64,000 nucleotides of DNA from Tetrastigma voinierianum (lineage: Eukaryota > Streptophyta > Magnoliopsida > Vitales > Vitaceae), in assembly GCA_016808115.1 (NCBI GenBank), contig JAEQBH010005290.1, positions 186,001 to 250,000 on the forward strand, read 5' to 3'. Made by a program: the position numbers and the translations under genes. Position 1 is the first letter of the stretch. Every line of letters starts with the position of its first letter. Under the pieces are notes generated by a model. That model was not told the origin of the DNA and searched no databases. It was given only the letters and a program-made list of their open reading frames with translations. Shown here piece by piece: positions 1 to 11,990 of this stretch.

Positions 1-1596
1 TGACTAACTGGCACATTTCCATTGGCACTGCATTGGGTGGTGGGTCGAGGTTGACTACATGGGGCATGTAGAGTGTCGCCCTACATGTATGAAGTTTTTT
101 CCATGATAGGAAAAATTTTCATGACGGATTTGATTGTTCAGGTGATCATGGAATTGATCATTTGCATGTGCACCTAGGTGGGATTATCTTTAGAGATTTG
201 TATTCACCAATCATTTCATTCATGTCAATATATCTTACAAGCATATATGAACATTCACACACATGTCATTCTATGTTCAAGAAATACACACACACTTTAA
301 GTCGGAAAATGGCCATTGCACATATCAATTCATCATAATGTTAATACATCGAGTACTCATATTGACTCTCCAAACAGTCACCATTGGTCGGGCAAAGGAC
401 ACACCACAATCGTCATGTCATGGCCATTTCCGTACATATAAACTCATCATACGTCAATACATTAGAACACACTGACATCCAAACAAGTCACCTTAGTCAA
501 GTAATGACACCTTAGTCAAGAATGACACTCTTAGTCAAGCAATGACACTCAATCAAGTCACATACTGGCCCTGAGCAAGCTACAACGACCACAACCGTCC
601 ATTTAAACTGCCCAAATGAAGTCATGCACAGACCACTGGTCAAGTCACATGCTTGCCTAGTTTAGCCTTCCTTTGCCTGCAAGCAACGCGCTTCGCTTAG
701 CGACCAAAAGTCCACATTCAACTGCTCCTCTGGTTAGCCTAGGCGTGATAAGTCCATGCCTAGGTTAATCCTTTGTCGAAAGGTAGCCTTCCCTTTCCTA
801 GAAGTAAACCAATCTTCCATGAGAAGATCCGTTCTCTACTAGAGGAACCGAGGCTTCACGCAGCTAAGAAACATTGAGCGTTAACCCCAGGTCCTGTTTT
901 TTTTCTTTGCTAAACAGGCCCTTAAACGAAAAACCCTCTTTTCTCGACCCAAAGATGGAAAGTAAGCCAAGGTAATAAGAATCTTTACATCTTTACAGCC
1001 AGAGACACGCCAAGTCCCAGTCCGGAAGGTTGAACCTGTCTCCAATCCTCCTTCTTCTGAGATCCATCAATCCTTCTGAAGCACGACAAACTTCAAAACA
1101 GAAAGCAGCAGAACTTTGGTTCTTCAGCTCAACAAAACCACCATATCCAGACATTCGATAGCCTTTACCCCTCTCCACAGACACATAAAACATCCTTCCG
1201 TCTAAGTCTTTCCATAACTGAGTTACGAATTTGTAAGGTGAGACCTGACGGTGTGCCACGTGGTCCACCTCATTCGATCCGATCTATTTTGGCCCAAAGC
1301 TACTCATTCTGCCTCAGTTCAAGTTCATATCATATCCCATGAACTTAACTCAAGTCATTTCCCAACTTTCGAAATTTTTGTAAACAACTTCATCCACAGA
1401 GTCACTACAGAGAACATCACCTTTAAAACGCGGAAAATCTAAATGTCTCAAAATTTGACGAAATTGGCCTAGAAAACTAGATTTAGACGAAACCACCCAA
1501 GAGGTCTGCTTTCTAGAAAATTTCCAGGCTTCAATCAGTACTATTCAAAATTTAGTGTTTTTCCATTTTAAAAATTCAGATTTTTCTTATTTTATA
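1..1596 (+). repeat. LTR fragment, family L (copy a), left end outside window
   Basis: This is a non-coding segment whose middle part resembles the other L copies (text with catgtcaatatat runs near 220-240 and clipped ORFs only). It ends in the family's terminal block: a stretch around 1470-1540 (agatttagacgaaacc, then tctagaaaatttcc) followed by an AT-rich end reading cttattttata at 1596, parallel to the end of the TSD-defined copy at 47098. Orientation + is inferred from the family start TGTGAYRCCCC seen in copies d and e. The start lies outside the window, so length and TSD cannot be given. No reading frame longer than about 90 codons is convincing; I take those present as chance. Confidence 0.5.
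488..560. repeat. 19-bp tandem repeat inside L LTR copy a
   Basis: The core cttagtcaag recurs at 492, 511 and 530, with a degenerate fourth copy (ctcaatcaag) near 548. The spacing is 19 bp with linker text of the type aatgacac. It is a minisatellite within LTR sequence. Confidence 0.75.
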
Positions 1597-2343
1597 TAAA
1601 TACTTACTAAAGATGTATAGTGGCACTACTTGACATTATTTCTATTTCGACTTATTTTAGAATTTTTTCTTTTAATAACTTAGATAAGTACAAAACTCAA
1701 TAAATAAAGTCTACATCACCGATTAACTGCGGTCGTGGTGAAATAACTTCACTTACCAAAGATAGCAAATTGCGGCCTGATGTTGAGTCATGTCAAAATG
1801 ATCTTTTAAGAAAAATATGTTTCAAAATAATGTCTAAACTAGTGCTTTTTTGTCATTTCACCAAAACCAAAGTTGGTAATTATGGTTTTAAATTTTTTTA
1901 AAAAAGTTAAAACGTGAGTCGGATGACTACAGATTTAGGTTTAAAGTTAAAATTGTGGTCGTGATTACGCATTTCAAATTTTTTAAAACTCGTAGTCACA
2001 ACTACGACTTTAACATTAAACGAAGCCTTGGTCATCAACTACGGTTTTAACTTTTTGAAAAAATTTAAAATCGTAGTCATTAACTACAGTTTTGATGATG
2101 TGGCAAGAAAACATTAGTTTTAGCACTATTTTGAAACATAAATTACTTTAAAAATTTTAAAAAAAATATATTTTGAACATCACATCTGATGTTAAAGGTG
2201 CTTTAAATATAATCAATTTAATCACATAAGAGAGAAAATTAAAATTAAAAATTTTCTTTTCATGTGTGGGGGTGCCTGCAAGTGGAAGGGGTGTGAGAAA
2301 GTCGAGCGGGGGTTTAGTATAGAAAATTAATGCTTTTTGTACA
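1597..2343. other. AT-rich spacer between two L LTR copies, carrying a MITE
   Basis: No gene is visible. The segment is AT-rich and is occupied in its middle by the inverted-repeat element at 1804-2153. Outside that element I see nothing beyond short A/T runs. Confidence 0.5.
1804..2153. mobile_element. MITE-like inverted-repeat element, about 350 bp
   Basis: The left end (1804-1866; core tatgtttcaaaataatg then ctaaactagtgctttttt) is matched in inverse by the right end (about 2095-2153; core agcactattttgaaacata), giving imperfect terminal inverted repeats of about 55-60 bp. The interior holds several copies of a small hairpin-forming block of the form GTAGT-N4/5-ACTAC (near 1991, 2033 and 2072). 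No coding capacity is present. The superfamily is not assigned: I could not fix a target-site duplication. The subterminal repeats with inverted GTAGT/ACTAC would suit a CACTA- or Mutator-derived MITE, but that is a guess. Confidence 0.5.
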
Positions 2344-2995
2344 TGAGGGTGGGGTCCCTGGATAACCAATAACTCATGGAAACTCCAGGGGATATTGGGT
2401 GCCTGAGAATACGCCTACATGTCTCATATTAAGACCTTTCCCCGATAATTTCTTTATATACTTATAAGAGTTTGATGTACAACTTCTACACTTTACTTGC
2501 CAAAATATATTAAAACTAGATTGTCTCTAATATATTTTACAAAATGCTTCAAGGCATAACCCGCCTTCAGACTCACGGCCTCGAAGGAGCATTGTCTTCT
2601 CATGCACTCCGGGAAGGGGTCCCACGACGGGTGAGCAAAGCCATAGAGAAATAACTCTACAAGGGCCATTCTAAGGGCACATGCAATGGTCGCACAAACA
2701 AACAAACATCCAAGTAAAATGTCTACATGAATGTCATATGTCATGCATGAAATGTTTTCTGCGCCCATATCCCGAATGTCATCTGCCAACCTCTACATGC
2801 CTATGCTAAGGTGACAACCGGCCACCGGTAGTACTAATGATACCATATACCGAGCCTTTATCGCTCAATAAAGACCCAATGCAAATACAACGGGTAACTA
2901 ATCCTTTGTGCCAATCCCGACCATCACACAACCAGAAGTCTAAAATGATAACCATCGTGTGTCTTCTTTTTATAATAGGAACTTTCCAAACACGC

Positions 2996-3105
2996 CGGGT
3001 CTCATATGACCCACTACATGTAATCCCTCTGATAATACCACGGGTCTCTTACACCATTACAAAACTTTTCGGATGATACCGCGGGTCTCTTACACCCAAA
3101 TTCGC
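2996..3105. repeat. Short tandem block (41-45 bp) in LTR copy b
   Basis: The core cgggtctc recurs at 2996, 3041 and 3082 with ataccacgggtctcttacacc-like context. A related 50-bp block occurs in L copy f at 62491-62625, so this looks like a hypervariable site of the LTR. Confidence 0.65.
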
Positions 3106-3865
3106 CCAACACACATTACTGCCATTTAAATGGACTTACACCCTCGTGAGTCTCTACCTTGGACTTTATCCCATTTTTTGAGCTCATCACCCATTCACCA
3201 ACACTGGTGAATGAACAATACCATGCACCTACACTTGACTCCACGCGATGTGCCCGTGCATATGAAATGCATGATGTCAATTCATTTTCCTTCATGTTAC
3301 ATGTATATATGAGTACTACATGAAAATTTACATACCATGGATAATTATAATTGATACATATAATTAACATCCATATAAAACCCATGTTAATACATCATAC
3401 AACATACATTAACATGTCATATTCACACTACATGTTATTCATACAAGCAATAACACACAACCAGGTCACAATGTTAGACCCATCCAATTGGGTACCTCAC
3501 AGCCCCTTCACAAACATGAACCAATTTGGTTCTAATCATCCATACAACATCAAACAACCAAAACCCAGAAACACTTAGCTCTACCAAACCCCAACCCACC
3601 ATTACCTCGACTATGTGAAACCGGTCATAGAACTTCATCCTTCAATCCCAAGTTTTTGAACTAAACCATATAGCCTCCTGCGAATATCTCCCTGTATAGA
3701 CAGCCATACCATACCCAATACAGTAGCCTACAACATGCCATGAAATGGTCATGTTATATCTCGGCTATTCACCTCGACACAACCATGCAACCTGCACACT
3801 TGGTACAAAACATAGACTTCACAGTTGTATATGATCACCTACTGCCTACAGGTACATGGCTAGAA

Positions 3866-4915
3866 ATCCTGACCTAATGGATTTCGTGATTCAAGAACAC
3901 CCAAAAGAAGTTTGATAAGAAAGATATGACCTTCAAGTCGGAGGTCACATACCACTAGGCAAAGATTACCAAGACAAATTTACTCGACCTAATTCGAATT
4001 CCCCTTTTTGGCTAGATCCAGTACCCACTGCCCTCCACAAAAATCCAACTGGAATTATGACTCAATGGGCTTTCCATAGAGTCAAAGAACACCCGAAATG
4101 GAGTTCGGACGAAAAAGTTATGACCTTCCGAAGTTTGAGGTCACATACGACTAATATGCACTTTACCGCACAAATTACCGACTGGCCCAGAGCCCTCTTC
4201 GGCCAGTCTGAGCACCACTACCCTCTGGGCGTTATTGCGGGTCCTGAATCCTGACTCAATGGGATTTCCAGAGTCCAAGAACACCCAAACGGAGTTTAGA
4301 TTTAGAAAGTTATGACTCCGGGCTTGAGGTCACACATGACTAGGCAGCCTTACCCGGACAACCTACTTGACCTGATCGAGAGCCCTTTTCTGGCCAACTC
4401 TAGTACCCACTGCCCTCCACAGGCATACAACTCGAATCTTGACTCAATGGGATTTCCATAGAGTTTAAGAACGCCCAAAACAGAGTTCGACAAAGTTGGT
4501 GACCTTCCGGTTGGAGGTCACATGACTAGGTAGCCCCACCTACAGCCTACCCGACCTGCCTCGGGAGCCCTTCTTTCCGCCAACTCAGTACCCACTGCAC
4601 CTCTAAAGGCATAGGATGGAATCCTGACTCAATGGGATTTATAGAGTCTAAGAATACCCAAAAAGGAGTTCGACTAAGAAGCGTGATCTTCCGGGTTGGA
4701 GGTCACACATGACTAGGCAGCCCTACCGGAACAGCCTACTGCACCCTTCTTAAAGATCTCTTTCCGGCCAGCTTCATTATCCACTGCCCTCCAAGGGCAT
4801 ACGGTTGGAATCTTAACTCAATGGGCTTTCCATAGAGTCCAAGAACACCCAAAACGAAGTTCGGAAAAAGAAGTTATGACCTTCCGAAGTTGGAGGTCAT
4901 GCATGACCCTAGTTG
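3866..4915. repeat. Six-copy tandem array, about 188-bp unit, inside an LTR
   Basis: Units begin with a block of the form atcctgactcaatggg at 3866, 4054, 4248, 4436, 4621 and 4810, giving spacings of 188, 194, 188, 185 and 189 bp. Each unit then carries a version of ccaagaacacccaaa, ttatgaccttccg and ggaggtcacacatgac, and most contain cccactgccctcca in the second half. The last unit is cut short near 4915. Copies are well diverged from each other, so the array is old. The unit length is close to a plant nucleosome repeat. No ORF runs through it. Confidence 0.85.
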
Positions 4916-4917
4916 GA

Positions 4918-5030
4918 CGAACCCATCCAGGCTGACCCATCCGGGCATACTAACCCCATCCGGGCCGGTTGACCCAATCCGGGCGAAACCATTCGGGCAA
5001 ACCCATTTGGGCAGGTCCATTAGATCTTTG
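4918..5030. repeat. Short degenerate repeat of cccatccgggc
   Basis: At least six spaced copies of a cccatccgggc-like core (variants cccatccaggc, cccaatccgggc, accattcgggc, cccatttgggc) follow the 188-bp array directly. Spacing is irregular, about 15-22 bp. Confidence 0.7.
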
Positions 5031-6036
5031 CAGAACGGACTATAACTAGCTACAGGTCCGATTTCGAGAAATCTAAAAGCCTAACATCAAGTTCACCGAT
5101 GTGGCCATAATTTAGATAAAGGACTCAATTTACTCAAATTTCCTTCATTTCACCAAAGACCAGTTCTAAAGTCCGATTAATGTACTACCACAGTAAGTAA
5201 CTTCCAGGGTTCAAAACACAACCAAACATTCCCCTTAGGGCAAGACAACTAACACCATTATTCATTTTATCTCTAACACATAAAATGGCACACAAGGACA
5301 ATTACTTAGTCCCAAAAATCAATCCCCGGACTATCCGAAAATAGTCTTGGAATCTCCAACACATTGTCCCAAAGTCTTTGGACGGTTCACACGACCACTC
5401 ACGGCCTCACACAACCAATGTCATTTGAATGACCCTTAAACAAGGATTAAACCCAACTCCGGTCTCTATGAGAAGCCCTTACCGTGAGGATGAACTTTTC
5501 TCTCAGCCTCACTGAAACCGTCGGTTCGATCATTGCAAATTTAGAGAGAAGCGAGTCTCTCTCTAAAAACTCTCTTTTCCTCTTCTTTCTACCCTTCTTT
5601 CTTCTCCCCATCCCAATCGTATTCAAGATGGCCAAGAGCTTGTCCTCTCTTACTTGTCAAGCATGTCCACCTCATTGGCTCTCTAGGATTTTCTTTTATC
5701 CTCTTATCCATCTGCTCATGATTTCCTCCACATGACAACATGATGCCACATGCCACCTATACCCATACTAGAGTCACTGTCACTCGCTCATGCCTTGACA
5801 CTTGTCCTATCTCGAGCCACCAAATGCGCCAAGTGTCCCGCATTACCTCAGCGCCTTGAAAACGTGAAATCTCGAACGCTCCCTGACTTTGATGAAACTG
5901 CTGTAGAGCTAGATTTCGTGAGACGATTCCAATGGTCAAGTCCGTTTCATCATCCAAGATCTAGAAAAAAATTTCCGGATTTTGACCTAATTTTACTGCT
6001 CCATCCTTCTCTAAATTAATTTTCCGAGGCTCTACA

Positions 6037-6509
6037 CACAATACACACACACACACGCCACATTACACACACTGTTATTATTGATATGTGATGACACATA
6101 TATAGTATATATATATATATATATAGAATTAGTAATTCAAAAAAATAGATTGATGAAAACAAAATATATTTTTTTCTAAATATTTTATTTATGGCCTTTA
6201 AGAAAAACCCAATTTGGTTTTTTCTATTCAGAAGAAAATTTCAAAAATTAAAAGATAAGTTATGCAAAAATGAAAAGACAAGCAGTGTAAAGTTTGAAAA
6301 GAATTTCCTTTCATAAATAAGCCATAAAAACAAACCCTCTCTAAACATTTTTTCCTTAAAAGGGAAAAAAAATCAAAAGTACTCTAAAAATAGATTATTT
6401 TTTATTTACAACACATTTTTCTATCAACTTCTAAAAAGGTAAATTATAATTGTTCCTAAATACTAAAATTTATTAATAAACCTATTTCTAAATAAAAATA
6501 TGAAAAACA
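6037..6509. repeat. Dinucleotide repeats and AT-rich spacer
   Basis: Immediately after the LTR end there is an AC-rich microsatellite (about 6037-6072) and an AT microsatellite (about 6103-6123). The rest, to the copia target site, is AT-rich and I see nothing else in it. Confidence 0.7.
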
Positions 6510-6514
6510 CATAG

Positions 6515-7012
6515 TGTTGATTATTTAAATTTATTTATGGCCTATATGTGATTATTATGTGTTGTAAACTTCAAAGATAAAGCTTAATTTAAGTTATTTT
6601 CTTAAGTTTTTTTTATAGGCTTATGCATCGTTCTGCAATGTGTTTCTTCATTAGAAATACATTTTTATTTTTGATAATGAGACAAAATAGTGGTTTATTA
6701 ATAGAGAAGAGACACTTTTAAAGTGTCACTATCATAAAAGGGGTCTTAGTCTCCAAATTCTACGTATGTTCATTCTTCTGAAATTATCCATTATATCATA
6801 AAGAAACAGAGAGAAACTAAGGAACCCTCTCTTCAAACTACGTTGTGATTTGGAAGACCAGAACCATTCTAATTCAAATTATACATCCAAGATGGATTCA
6901 GGTACGCTTCCTTGAAGAAGAACAATTTATGATTCTTAATGATTAAGCATGGTTGATCCTAGGGTTTCCAAGGTGATGATTTTCACTGTAAAGTTTCAAT
7001 TTGGTTTCCACA
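6515..7012 (+). repeat. 5' LTR of copia-1
   Basis: It starts TGTTGATTATTT and ends GGTTTCCACA, 498 bp. It aligns by eye along its whole length to 13141-13646. The block atcataaaaggggtctta near 6733 is a candidate TATA region, since ataaaa lies ahead of a conserved stretch in both LTRs. Confidence 0.92.
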
Positions 7013-7014
7013 TT

Positions 7015-7026
7015 TGATATCAGAGC
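7015..7026 (+). other. Primer-binding site (initiator tRNA-Met type)
   Basis: TGATATCAGAGC lies two bases after the 5' LTR and matches the usual copia site TGGTATCAGAGC at 11 of 12 positions. Confidence 0.8.
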
Positions 7027-8503
7027 TAAATGTGCTTTTAACTAGAAATTGCTTTGCTTTTATGGTTGGATAATCATGGACGTATTTTACCCTTTATTTC
7101 AATTATGTTCATGGTTTTTGGATAATTTGCATTCAATTTGGATAATATCTAAGATATTGGATGGAGAGTCCACATCCACTTAGACTCCTAATGTTTGAAA
7201 GTCAATTATGGAAATAACAGTGAACCTTCTTTTGGTGGGATTCGCTTAGTTTTAGTTTACAAGGCTCTTTTCGCCGTTTTTTCATGTTTTGGCCATGAGC
7301 GATGGAGGCTACACATACATGCGTTTACAACATATTATGGAATGACCTTAAATTCCAGGTATCAACATCAATGGGCTTTTTGTGTTTGAATATTTAAATA
7401 ATTAATTCAGGAAAGTAATTGTAACGAACCCTAAGTCTCTTTAGGCAATCACCCTAAGTCTCTTTAGGCAATTGTTGCTATCAGAGGCTGCAAGTTTTGA
7501 TTGTTATTATTATTATTTAAAACTAAAAAAAAAAAAGGTTTTGGTGGAATTCTTTCCAAATGAAGAACTCTTTATCTAAGACAAAACCATTTTTTTGAAC
7601 CTTTGAATGAGAGATCTCCGTATTTTAGAAATTCACACCTTTGAATATTGTATGGATCAGGGGATCTGGAATAATGATTGGTTCAGGCTTGTAGCTAATG
7701 AAATTCATATAAATAAATGTTCACTTGGTTGCCGAATACGTATTAGTGATTGTGAGATTTACCACCAGTTTATAGTAAAAATATCAATCGCCTGTGAGCA
7801 CCATAAAGTGGGCTCTATGAAATCGAGGCATGTAGCTCCAGAAAAGATTTTAAGAATCAATATTGACATGATGAATATGACTTGTTCAACATGCTTATAA
7901 CTACAGAACACTAAATATTCGTATCACAAAATAAGACAGTTAGAGGAATATTATATCACATGATACAGATTGAAATTAAATTTCTTCAGTTGTAGCCGAT
8001 GGGTGCTACATGTTCGATTGGATAAATGAATATATAGCATTTATTTTATACTCCTTTGTAAGTATTAAGGGTTGAAATAGGACAGCGTCATGATACTCTT
8101 TTATGCTCCTTTAAATATATCTACACATATACATTGTAATTTTAAATTCAAATCTTGTATGTATTTATACATTCTTGAATTGAATTAATTATAACAACAT
8201 GTCATCAAAGTGGCCTCTCTTGTGAAAGCTGATTTGATTCAAAATGTAAACGGTAGTGTAGTGCATATCATGTGAATATTAATTGGCCTAAAGGAAAATT
8301 AATATTTGACCGATGTCCATGTACACCTGTGGTGATAAACATGTGATGAGCATTTGGATTTACATGTAAATGATGAATATACCCAAAGGAATATTCATTA
8401 TTTGACAATAGTTATTATCGTTTGATCACTACGACAAGACATCAATTACGAGTTAATGTTATGTCCAAAGACAAGACATTAATGGAGTGCCTGACATCTT
8501 GAA
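7027..8503 (+). other. Untranslated leader of copia-1
   Basis: A long non-coding leader between PBS and gag. It contains a 22-bp direct duplication at about 7427-7472 (ccctaagtctctttaggcaa), each copy holding an inverted cctaa/ttagg pair able to form a small hairpin. Short ORFs at 7195-7389 and 7607-7900 have no recognisable similarity and are treated as chance. Confidence 0.6.
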
Positions 8504-9387
8504 ATGGGATTTTTACTTGCATTTGAATTTATTATGTTGATTTGGTTTTGGAACTTATGTGAGCATGCTTATTTGTTTCTTATTCTCTACTTAGCTCTTG
8601 CTAATGCCGCAAATCTATCGCTTCAAGTTAACGGAACTCCCATGCTCAATGGGAGCAATTTCAAGGTTTGGAAAGAGAATGTAGAAATTGTTCTCGGATG
8701 TATGGAATTAGACCTAGCATTAAGAATAGAACGCCCTACTTCTACTCTGGAAAACCTCAATGAGGCTAATATTGAGAAGTAGGAACGATCCAATCTCGAG
8801 TCTAATTCTTATGAAATGGTCTATTCTAGAAGCGTTTCAGGGATCTATCTCTGAGAGTGCTAATGCTAAGAGATTTCTTCTTGATATAGAGAAAGTCTTT
8901 ACTAAAAATGAAAAAGTGGAAACAAGTACTCTTTTGATCAAACTTGTTGGCATGAAATACACAAACAAGGAGAACGAACATAAGGGAGTACATCATGGAA
9001 ATGCCTAACATTGCTGGAAAACTAAAGGCACTTAAGTTACAATTGTCTGATGACTTGCTTATGCATTTAGTTTTTATATCTCTTCCTACACAATTCAGTC
9101 AGTTCATTGTGAGTTATATTACTCAGAAGGATAAATGGACTTTGAATGAGCTTATTTCTCATTGTGTGCAAGAAGAGGAAAGGATAAAGAAAGATAAGAT
9201 AGAAAGTGCTCATTTAGTATTAACTTCTCAGAAAAAGAAAAGGTAGATAGCTAAAGACTCTAACAAAGACACCGTAGAAGGTGTATCCAAGCAAAAGAAG
9301 GGAAAGACGTAAGATAAGGAATTCACTTTCTATTTGTATAAGAAAGCGGGTCACTTTAAGAAAGAGTGTCCCAAATTTGTTGCTTGA
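8504..9387 (+). pseudogene. copia-1 gag remnant
   Basis: Gag would form the virus-like particle that packages element RNA. The N-terminal reading shows LQVNGTPMLNGSNFKVWKEN, the usual start of copia gag (tag-free UBN2-like region), interrupted by a stop near 8780. It continues in other frames through 8760-9008 and 8995-9246 (LKALKLQLSDDLLMHLVFIS, typical of the gag core). The zinc knuckle lies at about 9331-9387 as FYLYKKAGHFKKECPKF: the His and last Cys of CX2CX4HX4C remain, but the first two Cys are replaced by F/Y. At least three frame changes or stops break it. Confidence 0.85.
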
Positions 9388-9995
9388 CGTATTAAGAAAG
9401 GTATTCTTCTCACTCTAGTTTGTTCTGAAGTTAATTTAACTTATGTACCTATTCATACTTGGTGGGTAGATTTTGGTGCTACTACTCACGTAAGTATTTC
9501 CTTGAAGGTTGTCTTTGAGCCGACCGCCAAATGATTATGAAAGATTCATCTATGTATGATGGAAAACGGCTTAAAGTAGAGGTAATAAGGACATTTAGGG
9601 TTGTTATTAAAACCGGTATTTATTCGATTTAAAGGAAACTTATGTCAGGCCATCCTTGACGGAATTTGATTTCCACTTCAGATAGACAAATCTGGATATT
9701 ATTGTTCATTTGGAAATTCGAAATTTAGTCTTTCTTTAAATTCAAATGTAATTGGTACTAGTTCTTTATCTGTGCATGACAACCTTTATTTGTTGGATAT
9801 TACTGCCTTATTTAATGAAACTCAGATACAAGTATAGGTGGCACAAAATGTAAATTAATTGATAAGGATTCTATAATGTTATGGCACAAGCGATTAGGCC
9901 ATATCTCTAAACAGAGAATTCAAAGGCTTGTGTCAGATGAATTCTTGATTCACTCGATATGACAAATTTTCAAGTTTCCATTGAGTGCATTAAAG
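9388..9995 (+). pseudogene. copia-1 protease and GAG-pre-integrase remnant
   Basis: The protease would cleave the polyprotein. The active-site region reads WWVDFGATTHV near 9458-9492, where the family has D-S-G, so the triad Ser is replaced by Phe. The following region is frameshifted. The pre-integrase domain is clear at about 9847-9950 (LWHKRLGHISKQRIQRLV), the zinc-binding HHCC part ahead of integrase. Stops interrupt both. Confidence 0.8.
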
Positions 9996-10039
9996 GGAAA
10001 CAAATAGAGAAAAGGAAATTAGGAGCCAATAGGATGTAC

Positions 10040-10520
10040 AAATGAAAACGAGAACTAATTCATACCGATATATGAACCATTCCCCACAACTTGGAATGGT
10101 CAACTGCATTTTATTATGTTCATAGACGACTATTCAAGGTATGGGTACCTATATTTGATTCATGAGAAGTCTCAAGCTTTGGACATGTTCAAGTCTTTTA
10201 AAGCCGAAGTTGAAGTCCAACTTGGCAAGAAGATTAAAACTGTCAAATCTGACTGTGGTGGTGAGTACTATGGCAGATATGATGGCTCAGGAGAACAACA
10301 TCTAAGACCTTTCTCTATCTTCCTAAAGGAATACGGACTGGGCCTCGCAATACACAATGCCTGCAAGCCTAGCATGAATGGTGTTGCAAAGAGATAAAAT
10401 GGAACACTTCAGGACATGGTGAGAAGTATGATTAGTCATTCTTCTTTACCTAAATCGCTTTGGGGAGAAGCATTTAATGTAGTACTAAGCCAATAGGGTA
10501 CCAAGTAAAGCAAGAATAAA
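10040..10520 (+). pseudogene. copia-1 integrase core remnant
   Basis: Integrase inserts the cDNA into host DNA. An open stretch of 93 codons (10116-10397) carries FIDDYSRYGYLYL (first catalytic Asp) and KSDCGGEYYGRYDGSG (second Asp). The block around the catalytic Glu reads NGVAKR followed by a stop, where the family has NGVAERRN, so the Glu is changed to Lys. The reading continues after the stop as DMVRSMISHSSLPKSLWGEA to about 10480. A degenerate linker follows (10520-11040). Confidence 0.88.
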
Positions 10521-11039
10521 AACCCTTATGAGTTGGACTGGAAAGAAGCCTAGCATTAGCACTTACATGTTAGTGGTCGTTTACCAAGCATGGCCTTATA
10601 TAGGCCAAATGAAAAGAAATTGGAATGAAAGACTAGTTAGCTGCTACTTGTTGGTTATGTCGACGCGAGGTTTAAGTTTTATAATCCCACTATTAGATCA
10701 TTTTTTGAGACTAAGAATGCAAGATTCTCGAGGATGTCGAATCGGGAGGGGGAGATAACATAAGAAGTGTTGTTTTTAAAGAAGAACAAGAGAACAATCA
10801 GGATCAAGTTCTCATACCTGATGTTGTTTTTTATCCTAATATTGCTCTTGACAATGCTCAAGCTATTTTACCTAACATTGTTCAAGATATTATTATGGTA
10901 CAAGACAACAATGAAGTTCTTCCGACACAAGACAACATTGATCAAGTTATTTTACCTGATATTGTTCAAGATGATGCTTCCGCACAAGACAACAATAAAG
11001 TTCTTCATTAAGAACCTATAGTACAAATTCAACAACCTC

Positions 11040-11990
11040 AAGAAGTGCCATTAAGGAGATCCACAAGAGAAAGGAGAAGTGTGATTCCCGATGATTATAT
11101 CATATTTCTTCAAGAACATTAGGTTGATGTAAACTTAGCAGAAGATGATCCAATCAATCTTCAGCAAGCTTTATAAAGTTCTAATTCTCACAAGTGGATT
11201 GATGCCATGAAGGATGAGATGAAATCCATGGAAGACAACGGCGTTTGGGATCTTATTGAATTGCCTAAAGGATCGAAACCTATTGGTTGTAAATGGATAT
11301 TCAAAACCAAGAGGGATTCAAATGGCAATGTCGAAAGATATAAAACTTGCTTAGTCGCCAAGGGTTTCACTCAAAAGGAAGGCATAGACTATAAGGAAAC
11401 TTTCTCTTCCATTTGTACGAAAGACTTCTTTAGGACTATAATGGCACTTGTGGCTCATTTTGATTTAAAGCTACATCAGATGGATGTGAAGACATCGTTT
11501 CTCAATGGTAACATTGGAGAAACTATTTATATGGTACAACCAAAAAACTTTGTATTTGGGAATCCAAAGTCAATGGTTTGTAAATTAAAGAAACTCATCT
11601 ATGGTCTCAAACAGGCTTCCCGTGAATGGTATCACAAGTTTCATCAAGTTATTACCTCCAATGGTTTTGAGGTAAATTTGGTGGAAGATTGTGTACATCA
11701 TAAGCTTTAGTGGGAGTAAATTTATCTTCCCGATTTTATATGCAAAATGAAGAATCTAATACTGTACACAAATACATACATATAGCTATTGGTAATGAAA
11801 CTACAAATCTCTCAAAGAATTTTAAGATGAAAGATCTTCGGGGAATGCCTCTTGTACTAGGGTATACAAATACTACGAGATCACTCTCAAGGTATTCTTC
11901 GGTTATCACAAAAGAGCTATATTGAAAAAGTATTGAATAGATTTGATATGAAGGATTGTTCATCGGGAGATACGCCCATAGCTAAAGGAG
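11040..11990 (+). pseudogene. copia-1 reverse transcriptase remnant
   Basis: Reverse transcriptase copies element RNA into DNA. An open run of 167 codons (11207-11710) includes WDLIELPKGSKPIGCKWIFK, KTSFLNGNI and CKLKKLIYGLKQASREWY, the standard copia RT blocks. Upstream in the same frame are the linker RRSTRERRSVIPDDY and two stops. The catalytic YVDD box is gone: at about 11735-11750 the block reads LYAK then stop. The C-terminal RT part persists in shifted frames (NFKMKDLRG near 11815-11840). Confidence 0.9.

Larger units (their letters stand above)
2344..6036 (+). repeat. LTR, family L (copy b), expanded by tandem repeats
   Basis: The order of blocks matches copies c-e: a degenerate start (ggtggggtccctgg), then text near 2550-2680 shared with copy d around 43620-43740 (gtcccacgacggg, gtgagcaa, ctacaagggc), then the ttaatacatca block, a pyrimidine-rich tract at 5560-5610 with tctctctctaaaaactctc, and the end block aattttccgaggctctaca finishing at 6036. 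It is longer than the 1.97-kb solo copy e, mainly because of the roughly 188-bp array at 3866-4915. The start is uncertain. No convincing CDS is present; short ORFs at 5484-6019 lie inside the conserved LTR end and are dismissed. Confidence 0.55.

Noticed and set aside
5484..6019. ORFs of 83-89 codons that might be small genes
   Set aside because: They coincide with the conserved pyrimidine-rich and terminal blocks of family L, which are non-coding in all copies.
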